A DNA stretch of 14,449 nt, taken from the NCBI GenBank assembly GCA_964545075.1, contig CAZJFS010000111.1:1-14449 (forward strand). Direction: 5' to 3'. Numbering within the stretch: the first letter of the stretch is position 1; the number at the start of each line of letters is the position of its first letter. The translations under genes and the position numbers were made by a program. Positions 1 through 6,950 of this stretch are shown here, piece by piece. The notes below the pieces were generated by a model that was not told the origin of the DNA, did not search any database, and saw only the letters and a list, made by a program, of their open reading frames with translations. Origin of the DNA: DAOPXV01 sp035352535. GTDB taxonomy: Bacteria > Muiribacteriota > UBA9980.

Positions 1-2
1 CC

Positions 3-1445
3 GGAAAGAAGCAGATGGAATTTTCGTATGCGGCTCCGCCGTCTAAAGGTCCGGCGATGCCTCCAGTTAAAGAGGTCGTCGTGCCATTCAATAAATTTTA
101 CGGCGACGGTTCTTATAAATACAATTACTCGTTTGTCACGGCCGCCGGAAAAAAACTTACGGCAGCGTCGGAATTTATAGTTACGGCCACGCCGTCCGAC
201 GCGAAAAAACCTAATCCGGCGCCTCTTCTTCAAGAGGTAGCATCAATAGTTCCGGCTCCCGGCGAGGTAATGACTGCGGCGCCGAAGGAGATCAAGTTCG
301 TTTTCAACGAGCCGGTCAAGCCGGACGGGTTCGAGTTGAAACTTGCCTGGGACAATAAATATTATGACGGCTTGAAACTCGCGCTCTTTTTTTTCCTCGT
401 GACATTCGCTATTAATATATACGTAATGTACCGCGGCGTCGAAAGCGGAATCGAGACGCTCGCTAAATTCGGCATGCCTATACTTTTCGTATTCGGCGTG
501 ATACTCGCGGTTAAGGTCATGACGCTCGGCAAGGTCGAAGCGACCGTTTTAGACGGCCTCGGCTTTATCTGGAACCCTGATTTTGCAGCTCTTAAGAATG
601 GCAAGATATGGCTCGAAGCTGCGGGGCAGATCTTTTTCACGCTCAGTATCTGCACCGGCGCGATACAGACCTATGCCAGTTTTTTGAAGGATAGCGATGA
701 CATAGCGCTCACGGGTCTTACGACCGCGGCCACGAACGAATTCGCCGAGGTCATACTCGGAGGATCGATAGCGATCCCAGCCGCAGTCGTTTTCTTCGGC
801 GCGACAGAGACGATCGACATCGCAAAAAGCGGCGCGTTCAATCTTGGCTTTTGCTCGATGCCGATAGTTTTCACCAATATCACTTTTGGCCATATTCTGG
901 GCGCTATGTGGTTCGGTCTGTTATTTTTCGCCGGCATCACATCTTCCGTCGCGCTGGCCTATCCCGCGATAGTATTTTTGAAGGACGAACTCAAGCTTTC
1001 GCACGGAAAAGCCGTGGCGGCCGTCGGCGGGCTTATGCTGGCGGCGTCGGTTCCCGTCATAATTTTCTTCGACAGGGGGTTTCTTGACGAGATGGACTTC
1101 TGGGCCGGAACTTTCGGCCTCGCCGTCTTCGGATTTATCGAACTGATATATTTCTGCTGGATATTCGGAATGGATGACGCGTGGGATGAAATGCATCACG
1201 GTCATAATATGAAGATACCGCGTATATTCTACTACATAATGAAATATATCACTCCGCTTTATATATTCGTGCTGATAGTCGCATGGGGGTATCAGGACGG
1301 CATAGGCATACTCAAGATGGCGGGCCAGCCAGAGCAGAATATCGGGCCGCTCTGGGGCGCCCGGATAATGATGGCCGCGATATTGATGATATTCATCGTT
1401 CTTATCAAGATCGCATGGGACAGAAAAAGGAAGGTGAGCGCGTAA
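3..1445 (+). CDS. Sodium:neurotransmitter symporter (NSS/LeuT family), 5' truncated by the window edge
   Basis: This is a Na+-coupled importer of amino acids or related small molecules in the inner membrane. The frame is open to the window edge, so the ATG at 15 is probably internal and TM1-TM3 lie upstream. Counting from that Met, residues 1-118 are a soluble segment, TM4 is about 120-140, TM5 148-170, and TM6 with its FFTLS motif is at 207-211. The segments after this follow LeuT closely to the end (ILGGSIAIPAA at 248; LDEMDFWAGT at 357; IPRIFYYIMKYITP at 401). LeuT sodium-site residues appear kept: T209 (LeuT T254), N241 (N286), A306, T309 and S310 (A351, T354, S355). E245 matches LeuT E290, which suggests chloride independence. 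The pocket residue equivalent to LeuT F259 is T214, so the substrate may differ. The soluble segment sits where extracellular loop 2 belongs and contains an Ig/CopC-like stretch. It overlaps its small partner by one base. Confidence 0.93.
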   Translation, partial: GKKQMEFSYAAPPSKGPAMPPVKEVVVPFNKFYGDGSYKYNYSFVTAAGKKLTAASEFIVTATPSDAKKPNPAPLLQEVASIVPAPGEVMTAAPKEIKFVFNEPVKPDGFELKLAWDNKYYDGLKLALFFFLVTFAINIYVMYRGVESGIETLAKFGMPILFVFGVILAVKVMTLGKVEATVLDGLGFIWNPDFAALKNGKIWLEAAGQIFFTLSICTGAIQTYASFLKDSDDIALTGLTTAATNEFAEVILGGSIAIPAAVVFFGATETIDIAKSGAFNLGFCSMPIVFTNITFGHILGAMWFGLLFFAGITSSVALAYPAIVFLKDELKLSHGKAVAAVGGLMLAASVPVIIFFDRGFLDEMDFWAGTFGLAVFGFIELIYFCWIFGMDDAWDEMHHGHNMKIPRIFYYIMKYITPLYIFVLIVAWGYQDGIGILKMAGQPEQNIGPLWGARIMMAAILMIFIVLIKIAWDRKRKVSA

Positions 1446-1564
1446 TGACTACGGCCGGATGGATCTTCATGGGCTCCTGCTGGGGCCTTGTCATTTATCT
1501 GACATTTTACTGCTTCCATAGAACGCTTAAGATCGAGGACGAAAAAAAGAAACTCCAGAAATAA
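1445..1564 (+). CDS. Small single-pass membrane partner of the NSS symporter (MetS-like), 39 aa
   Basis: The ORF starts at an ATG that shares one base with the symporter stop (TAATG), with an SD-like GGAAGGTGAG about 6 bases before it. It encodes 39 residues: a short N-terminus, one hydrophobic helix at about residues 5-24 (GWIFMGSCWGLVIYLTFYCF) and a charged tail ending in EDEKKKLQK. Many bacterial NSS and related symporters are followed by such a peptide (MetS of the MetPS methionine/alanine importer, or 'symporter small accessory protein'), needed for activity or stability in the studied case. The position and shape fit that role. Assignment to a named family is inference, since such short sequences carry little signal. 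Longer in-frame starts upstream would lie inside the symporter gene and are unlikely. Confidence 0.8.
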   Translation: MTTAGWIFMGSCWGLVIYLTFYCFHRTLKIEDEKKKLQK

Positions 1565-1590
1565 ACCTTGAGCAGCTTTCGGATCCGATG

Positions 1591-1605
1591 AAAAGGCTTT
1601 CAGCC
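1591..1605 (-). terminator. Weak candidate terminator for the AOR unit
   Basis: Between two convergent genes, the minus strand reads GGCT-GAA-AGCC followed by TTTT, just past the AOR stop. The stem is only four pairs and the T-run short, so this is a weak call. Nothing else is evident in this 52-base gap, and no terminator for the plus-strand symporter unit is visible. Confidence 0.3.
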
Positions 1606-1616
1606 GGACGCATTCG

Positions 1617-3464
1617 TTAGAGCTTGAATTCTATTTCAAGCTCGTTGAGCTTTTTCGATGTCGGTACGCCGGATTCGCTCCAACCGCGTATGCGATAATA
1701 TTCTGAAAGAATAAGACCGATGTTCGGAAGATTTTCGGACGCCTTTCCGCTTCCGCGTTTTTTCGTGAAGAGCCGCGGCGGAAGCATATCGTCTTTTCGT
1801 GATATTCCGAGGCGGCAGTTTATAAGCCGTTTTTCATTAAATATGCGTTCTCCGGCTTTAAGCATTCCTGCGGAAGAAAAATTTTCTCCGGTTATGAAAC
1901 TCGCCCAGCGTGCGATATCGTTTATGGAAACGCCGGCCAGTGGAAGGAACTTGCATATCCCGAGCGGGTTCATTATCGACATGAAATTCTGCATTGTTAT
2001 GGCAATCTCGGCGGCGCTTTCGGAGTCGTTAACCACCGTTTCCGGAAGGCCTATGCCTTCGAAATAATACCCGCAGCCGAGAGCGTAAGAAAGCGCTTCG
2101 AGGTGGCATGCGCCGCGGTTCGCCGTAACGTAGTTAGCCGCCATGCTATAGAACGCTCTCGGATCGTGCATGGCGAGCTCCAGGCCTTTGACATGTATCG
2201 CGTACTCCGAAGAATTTTTGCCTATTATTTTGGAAGCCTCGCGCACGCCCATTGCGAGAGTTTTTCCCAGCCCTTCATTTTTCGCCATCTGTTCGAGAAG
2301 GCGCATTACCATTTCCGCGGATCCCCATCCCGTCTTTACGCCGGGGAGGTCCTCGCCGGTCAATATGCTGTTTTCAAAACATTCCATCGCGAAGGCGATG
2401 GCGGATGACGCCGAAATTGGGTCGAGCCCCATTCTATCGCAATATTCGCAGGCGGCGCAAACGAGGTATGGATCGCCGTTGCCTATGAGCGACGAAAAGC
2501 CCGCCGCTCCTTCGTATTCGGGACTGTGAGAGCGGAGGTTGCCATATTCGGGATGGATGATATTCATTAGCTTGCCGCAGCCTATCGGGCATGAATAGCA
2601 TGAATAATGCTTATCGAATGTCAGCCTGGTTATTTGCTGCCCCGAAACGGCGTCGATTTCGGATTCAAAAGACCCTTCACGCCAGTTTTTGACCGGAAGG
2701 CTTCCGTGCGCCTCCGAAATTTTCATTCCTCCCGCGGTGCCGAATTCGTGAAGCGATTTTGATTTTTCTTTGATGCCGGGCATTATTTCGCGAAGATCAG
2801 AAGTGAGCGCGTCCGGATTGTGTATATGCTGGGTTGAATTTCCTATCGCGACAATCGCTTTGAGGTTCTTTGAGCCGAATACGGCTCCCATTCCTCCGCG
2901 TCCGGCCGATCTGGCGTTTCTGCCCTCCGATATGATGGCAGCGATCTTTACCCTGTTTTCGCCCGCGGGGCCGATGCCAAAGACTCTGGCGTTAGCCCCG
3001 TGCTCGGCGCGTATGATTTCGTCGGTCGCGAAAACGTCTTTTCCCCATAGATGCGAGGCATCCTTAAAGTCAATGTTATTTCCGTTCTGTATTATGAGAT
3101 AGATAGGGTTTCTCGCTCTTCCGAGAAGTATTATCCCATCGTATCCGGTCGCTTTTAGTTCGCTCGGAAAAAAACCGCCGACCGTGGATTCGTTCCATAT
3201 TCCGGTAAGAGGAGATTTTCCGCATACGGACATCTTGCAGGCCGTCGGGAAAGGAGTTCCCGTGACCATTCCGGTAATTACCAATAATGGCGCTTCAGCC
3301 GCCAGCGCATCATGGCAGATGTTGAAATATTTTAAAAAATAGTAAGCGGCGTACCCTGAACCTAGAAAATGGGTTTTCGCGATCCTTGGATCAATGAGAA
3401 CTTCACGATAGGATTGCATTCCTAGATCGATCTCAAGAAGCTTGCCGTTATGACCGAACGCCAT
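1617..3464 (-). CDS. Tungsten-dependent aldehyde ferredoxin oxidoreductase family protein
   Basis: This 615-residue protein matches the full length of aldehyde:ferredoxin oxidoreductases, cytoplasmic enzymes that oxidise aldehydes to acids (or reduce acids) with ferredoxin, using a tungsten bis-pterin centre and one [4Fe-4S] cluster. The N-terminal pterin domain carries GKSPLTGIWNES (82-93), SELKATGYDG (101-110) and AGRGGMGAVFGSKNLKAI (187-204). The cluster ligands are visible as C289, C292 and C296 (CYSCPIGC) plus C504 (LGIC). The pterin-binding DxxGLD motif is D343-D348. The active-site region NRGACH ends in H454, matching the catalytic His of the Pyrococcus enzyme, and the acidic PEYE is at 315-318. 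The start ATG directly abuts the stop of the upstream gene, with GGAGG at 3475-3479 inside that gene, so the two are co-transcribed and probably translationally coupled. Substrate preference (AOR, FOR, GAPOR or another subfamily) cannot be read from the sequence. No ferredoxin gene lies next to it in the window. Confidence 0.95.
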   Translation of the reverse strand: MAFGHNGKLLEIDLGMQSYREVLIDPRIAKTHFLGSGYAAYYFLKYFNICHDALAAEAPLLVITGMVTGTPFPTACKMSVCGKSPLTGIWNESTVGGFFPSELKATGYDGIILLGRARNPIYLIIQNGNNIDFKDASHLWGKDVFATDEIIRAEHGANARVFGIGPAGENRVKIAAIISEGRNARSAGRGGMGAVFGSKNLKAIVAIGNSTQHIHNPDALTSDLREIMPGIKEKSKSLHEFGTAGGMKISEAHGSLPVKNWREGSFESEIDAVSGQQITRLTFDKHYSCYSCPIGCGKLMNIIHPEYGNLRSHSPEYEGAAGFSSLIGNGDPYLVCAACEYCDRMGLDPISASSAIAFAMECFENSILTGEDLPGVKTGWGSAEMVMRLLEQMAKNEGLGKTLAMGVREASKIIGKNSSEYAIHVKGLELAMHDPRAFYSMAANYVTANRGACHLEALSYALGCGYYFEGIGLPETVVNDSESAAEIAITMQNFMSIMNPLGICKFLPLAGVSINDIARWASFITGENFSSAGMLKAGERIFNEKRLINCRLGISRKDDMLPPRLFTKKRGSGKASENLPNIGLILSEYYRIRGWSESGVPTSKKLNELEIEFKL

Positions 3465-5684
3465 TTATTTATTGCCTCCGGCCTTCGGTGCTTCGAGCGT
3501 ATGCGTGGTTGAAGTTCCGCCTAGATTCTGAGATTTGACGGCCCTTCCTTCGATCTTGAACTCGAGTATGATCTGTCTTATGTTCCCATGCCGCTGGGCC
3601 GGCGCGCCGCTGACGCCGCAGTATGCTTTGTTGATGAACGGCGAAAAGTCCTCGACAAAATAACTTACGGTATACGATTTTCCCGCTTCAGGCCTTCTGA
3701 ATATGTAGTCGGGATATACGAAGATTTTTTTCGCGACGTCCTCGAATTTCAAGTTGTCGGGGGCATTTTCGTCACCGATAGCCCATGATTCATATCTCAT
3801 GATGCTTTCGTCGTCCTTATCGTTCACTCCGTCCATGGGGGTCGAAATTCCATATTGACCGGCTTTTCTGGCTTCCACTGGTTTCATGATGACATTCTTG
3901 TTGACGTTGTCGTATGCGACCATGTCAAATATAAGGCGCACGTCCTCGCTTATAGTCAATGCCGCGAGGTATTCGGCGTGTCTTTTGGGATCGTTCGCTT
4001 TAAGCCATTTCATAATGTCGGTATCGTCCTTATAGCTAAAATGCCAGACGTCGGCGGCCACTTCCGGGTGTATGTCGTTGTATGAAAAATAAGGCTTTTT
4101 AGCGGTATCGGCATTTTCTTCCTTTAAAACGTCGGAGTTGGGTATCGTGAAAACGGTCGTTTTGTTAGTTTCGGTATTGGTTACCGAGAACACCGGCGTC
4201 GGAAGTATGTCGTCATAGGGGATTATGTCTATTATGTCCGTGAAGACTGCGCATTTATTGAGCGTGTACTTTTTGTTCGGGTTCTGAAAAGCCGAAAGCG
4301 CTATAGGATCGTTCGTATTCATTTTAGGCAGCCTTACATTTCCGGAGCAGTCTGAAACCGCCGCCACCATTCTGAGCCGGCGTTCATCCACTATGTTGTA
4401 GCTTTCAGAGTTGGCTATATGATCGTTGTAGCTCTGCTCGTCGGTAAAAGCCATGTTGGCAAGCGACGCGAAATGTGGATTTATGATAGTGGCGTCCTCG
4501 TTGTTTTCCATCTCTTCGATCGCCTCTTCTATGCCTCTTACGGGGCCTGAAAAAACGAATACGGTACAGGCTTTATCCTTGTTAAGTACGATGCCGTTTT
4601 CTATTTTTATATCCGTGATCTGGTCGGGTTCGTCCGCGGCCGCCTTGTGGGATTCGGCATTTTTAATCGTGCATGTCCATCCCTTCTCGATCAGTTTATC
4701 GAGCCAGATCGGTCCGATCCAGCGGAAATTTCCGTCCGGGGTCGATTTCGGCGAGAAATTCGGTTTGACCGTTTCACCAAGAGTTTTGTCGAGTTTGGTA
4801 AGCCCGGTCGCCGTCGGATCTGATTCCTGATAATATGTTTGATACGTTTCGACGAAAAGCGCCATATCGGGTTTCGTATTTCCGAATTTATATCCTTTCG
4901 CCTGCGTTCCGTTAAAGTAGCTGTTGTCCTTGACCCAAATTTCAAGGTTGTCGGGATTTTTGGCTGGAGCGTTGCGCGGGTGCTTGAATTTCCATGCTTC
5001 GGCCTTCTTATTGAATTCTGAAATTTTATGGCCGGTTGTGGCGAAAAGCGCCGGGGTCGAGAAATATACGGCGTCCGGCGGAGTGTCGTCAAAGACGAGT
5101 ATCTGATTAATTTCGAAGGCGTAAAACCAATGGTCGTAACTGGTTCCGTTCAGGTCGAAGGTGTTGTATTCAATGATGGCGTAAATCGTGAATTTTATAG
5201 AAGTGGGATCGGTCGGAAAAGAGAAGGTCATATTCTGCATATATTCCGTTTGCACGTCAGTCGGATCTGAAAGGATTTTTGAATTGTCCCAGTGAAAAAG
5301 CCCGGCCGAATAAGCTGTGCATTTCGTGATTTTGTAGTCCGCCGAATTTAGGTCGGCCATGCCGCTTCTTTTTTTATAGCCGTTGGCGTCCCTGGCGTAA
5401 TTAAAGTCGAAATTCAGGGTCGTTCCGGCGGGTATTTTAATAGTATCGGCCGGGGCCGGGGCGTTGTTGACATTTATGGCGAGAGGAACATCGCTGACAA
5501 GTTTTCCGTTCAATGTCAGAGGCAGGTAGTTATTAACGGTGAGCTTGGGGTCCAGATTCGGGATAACGGCTTTTATATTGTCGACTTGCTTCACCCATTC
5601 GGGATCTATTGCATAAGAATTCACCTGGAACGTTAAAGACAGGATAAGAGCGATTAGAAATGAGATTCCCGTTTTCTGGATCAC
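3465..5684 (-). CDS. Large exported protein of unknown function, Ig-like character, co-operonic with AOR
   Basis: I do not recognise this family. From the chosen start it has 739 residues. A signal peptide is clear: a basic n-region (IQKTG), a hydrophobic core (ISFLIALILSLTF) and an AxA-type site NSYA|IDPEW. It has no lipobox and no C-terminal membrane segment, so the protein is probably periplasmic or released. The mature part is rich in aromatic and beta-strand-like sequence, with bacterial-Ig-like phrases (VFDDTPPDAVYF; VAAVSDCSGNVRLP), and holds six cysteines, an even number that would allow three disulfides. The start is GTG 5684 rather than GTG 5693, because AGAGGTGG (5690-5697) lies 5 bases before the former and overlaps the latter. 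Its stop directly touches the AOR ATG, so it is the first gene of the unit and its promoter drives AOR. A physical link with a cytoplasmic AOR is not expected; an indirect link (shared regulation, or sensing or binding of a substrate outside the cell) is only a guess. Confidence 0.88.
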   Translation of the reverse strand: MIQKTGISFLIALILSLTFQVNSYAIDPEWVKQVDNIKAVIPNLDPKLTVNNYLPLTLNGKLVSDVPLAINVNNAPAPADTIKIPAGTTLNFDFNYARDANGYKKRSGMADLNSADYKITKCTAYSAGLFHWDNSKILSDPTDVQTEYMQNMTFSFPTDPTSIKFTIYAIIEYNTFDLNGTSYDHWFYAFEINQILVFDDTPPDAVYFSTPALFATTGHKISEFNKKAEAWKFKHPRNAPAKNPDNLEIWVKDNSYFNGTQAKGYKFGNTKPDMALFVETYQTYYQESDPTATGLTKLDKTLGETVKPNFSPKSTPDGNFRWIGPIWLDKLIEKGWTCTIKNAESHKAAADEPDQITDIKIENGIVLNKDKACTVFVFSGPVRGIEEAIEEMENNEDATIINPHFASLANMAFTDEQSYNDHIANSESYNIVDERRLRMVAAVSDCSGNVRLPKMNTNDPIALSAFQNPNKKYTLNKCAVFTDIIDIIPYDDILPTPVFSVTNTETNKTTVFTIPNSDVLKEENADTAKKPYFSYNDIHPEVAADVWHFSYKDDTDIMKWLKANDPKRHAEYLAALTISEDVRLIFDMVAYDNVNKNVIMKPVEARKAGQYGISTPMDGVNDKDDESIMRYESWAIGDENAPDNLKFEDVAKKIFVYPDYIFRRPEAGKSYTVSYFVEDFSPFINKAYCGVSGAPAQRHGNIRQIILEFKIEGRAVKSQNLGGTSTTHTLEAPKAGGNK

Positions 5685-5689
5685 GTTTA

Positions 5690-5697
5690 CCACCTCT
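5690..5697 (-). promoter_or_regulatory. Ribosome binding site that sets the GTG start of the exported protein
   Basis: The minus strand reads AGAGGTGG followed by TAAAC and then GTG at 5684-5682. The spacing is ideal for that GTG. The in-frame GTG at 5693 is part of the SD itself and has no SD of its own, so three extra N-terminal residues are unlikely. Confidence 0.6.
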
Positions 5698-5707
5698 TAA
5701 TACTTAT

Positions 5708-5713
5708 TTTATA
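5708..5713 (-). promoter_or_regulatory. Weak candidate -10 box for the exported protein/AOR unit
   Basis: On the minus strand TATAAA lies 24 bases before the GTG start and would give a leader of about 17 bases containing the SD. No good -35 hexamer is found at 16-18 bases upstream, so the promoter may need an activator or be misplaced. Confidence 0.25.
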
Positions 5714-5758
5714 ATCAACTATTATTGAACATCCGCTCATTTTTATGGCATGTTTACG

Positions 5759-5782
5759 AAGCGATATTTTATAACATCGCTT
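5759..5782. promoter_or_regulatory. 24-bp inverted repeat in the divergent control region, candidate operator
   Basis: AAGCGAT (5759-5765) and ATCGCTT (5776-5782) form a perfect 7-bp dyad around a 10-base AT-rich spacer. Centre-to-centre arm spacing is 17 bases, compatible with a dimeric regulator. It lies between moaA and the AOR unit, about 50 bases from either promoter candidate. It is GC-containing in otherwise very AT-rich DNA. No T-run follows on either strand, so it does not look like a terminator. A regulator is not identified. Confidence 0.35.
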
Positions 5783-5838
5783 AACCTTAAAATATTATCA
5801 GAAAAACATTATAAATGCAATAAAAAACTTAACTAAAC

Positions 5839-5867
5839 TTGACTTATTAATGAATTTATGATATAAA
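5839..5867 (+). promoter_or_regulatory. Sigma70-like promoter of moaA, predicted leaderless
   Basis: TTGACT at 5839-5844, a 17-base spacer, and TATAAA at 5862-5867 form a near-consensus housekeeping promoter. The start point expected 6-8 bases after the -10 box falls at 5873-5875, on or next to the A of the moaA ATG at 5875. There is no SD upstream of that ATG. This predicts an mRNA with no leader; if the ATG at 5884 is used, the leader would be only about 9 bases. Confidence 0.65.
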
Positions 5868-5874
5868 ATTACAA

Positions 5875-6837
5875 ATGCAAAATATGCTAAAATACCTTCG
5901 CGTTTCGGTGACCGACAGATGTAATCTGCATTGCAGATATTGTGAAACCGGCGTTCTTCAGAAACTTCCTCCAGGGCGCATTCTCGCTTTTGAAGAAATA
6001 TGCCGTTTTATAAGGATCGCCGCCGGGCTTGGAGTTGAAACAGTAAGGCTGACGGGTGGGGAGCCGCTCGTGCGTTCCAACGTTATAGATCTTTTTAAAA
6101 TGATAAAAAAAATTCCGGGAATACATGACGTTACTTTCACGACCAACGGCCTTTTGTTGAAAAACTTTTCGCGTGAGCTACTTGAAGCGGGCATAAGGCG
6201 TTTTAACGTTTCAATCGACACCCTTGATCCAGTGAAATTTGCGGGCCTGGCGGGCAGCGATTCGCTTAAAAGCGTTATTGAGGGCGTTAAAGAAGCCGGC
6301 GAGATGGGGTTTAATCCGATCAAGGTAAACGTTGTGATACTCAAGGGCATAAACGACGGAGAATTTTGTGATTTTGTCGAGTTTGGCATTGCGAACGGCT
6401 ACGTCGTAAGATTCATAGAACTAATGAATATTTCAGGTTCTCCCGGATTCGTAGAAAAACATTTCATGAGCGCCGACGAAGTGAAAAAAATTATTTCAGC
6501 GAAATACGAACTTTCGCCCTGTGAAAATTTGAAAGCGGGCATTGGCCCGGCTTCTTATTACAGCGTTAACGGCGGTCCCGCCGCGATAGGTTTTATAACG
6601 CCTGTCAGCAGACATTTTTGCGATAACTGCAACCGGTTGCGCCTGACTTCCGACGGCGGTCTCAAGTCCTGCCTTTTAAGGCCTGGCGAAGTAAATATAA
6701 CGGAGCTTATAAGAAATGAAAAAAATGACGATAAGTTGATAGAGCTCGTTAAAAAAGTTTTGGCCGGAAAAGAAAAGGCCTGTGGAAAATTCATCGCGAA
6801 CGGCAATTTTCGCGGTATGACGGAGATCGGCGGGTAA
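5875..6837 (+). CDS. moaA: GTP 3',8-cyclase MoaA (molybdopterin/tungstopterin cofactor synthesis)
   Basis: MoaA is a cytoplasmic radical-SAM enzyme that turns GTP into 3',8-cyclo-GTP, the first step of pyranopterin cofactor synthesis. The 320-residue length is normal. The radical-SAM cluster motif is C16-x3-C20-x2-C23 (CNLHCRYC) within LRVSVTDRCN; GGEP at 61-64 contacts SAM. The second, substrate-binding cluster is C249, C252 and C266 in HFCDNCNRLRLTSDGGLKSC. The C-terminal FRGMTEIGG keeps the conserved di-glycine tail. After the first cluster the usual YCMP/YCLP is YCET, a small departure. A second possible start is the ATG at 5884. The gene is divergent from the AOR unit, and AOR enzymes need this pterin, so a shared purpose is likely. 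No other cofactor genes (moaC, moeA, moaE) are in the window. Confidence 0.95.
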   Translation: MQNMLKYLRVSVTDRCNLHCRYCETGVLQKLPPGRILAFEEICRFIRIAAGLGVETVRLTGGEPLVRSNVIDLFKMIKKIPGIHDVTFTTNGLLLKNFSRELLEAGIRRFNVSIDTLDPVKFAGLAGSDSLKSVIEGVKEAGEMGFNPIKVNVVILKGINDGEFCDFVEFGIANGYVVRFIELMNISGSPGFVEKHFMSADEVKKIISAKYELSPCENLKAGIGPASYYSVNGGPAAIGFITPVSRHFCDNCNRLRLTSDGGLKSCLLRPGEVNITELIRNEKNDDKLIELVKKVLAGKEKACGKFIANGNFRGMTEIGG

Positions 6838-6950
6838 TGCGTTTCCGCTTTATTATACGAAGGCGGACCGGCGCAGCGGCAATAAAAATTTAATCATTGA
6901 ATATTGTTCTTCATATATATTTTGTAACAGTTTAAAGGAGTTTATCGGAA

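Noticed and set aside
6838..6950. Possible terminator and promoter between moaA and the epimerase gene
   Set aside because: CCGC...GCGG can pair across a bulge but no T-run follows, and TTGAAT/TATATT-like boxes are 13-15 bases apart, too close. Neither is strong enough to list, so co-transcription of moaA with the epimerase stays open.
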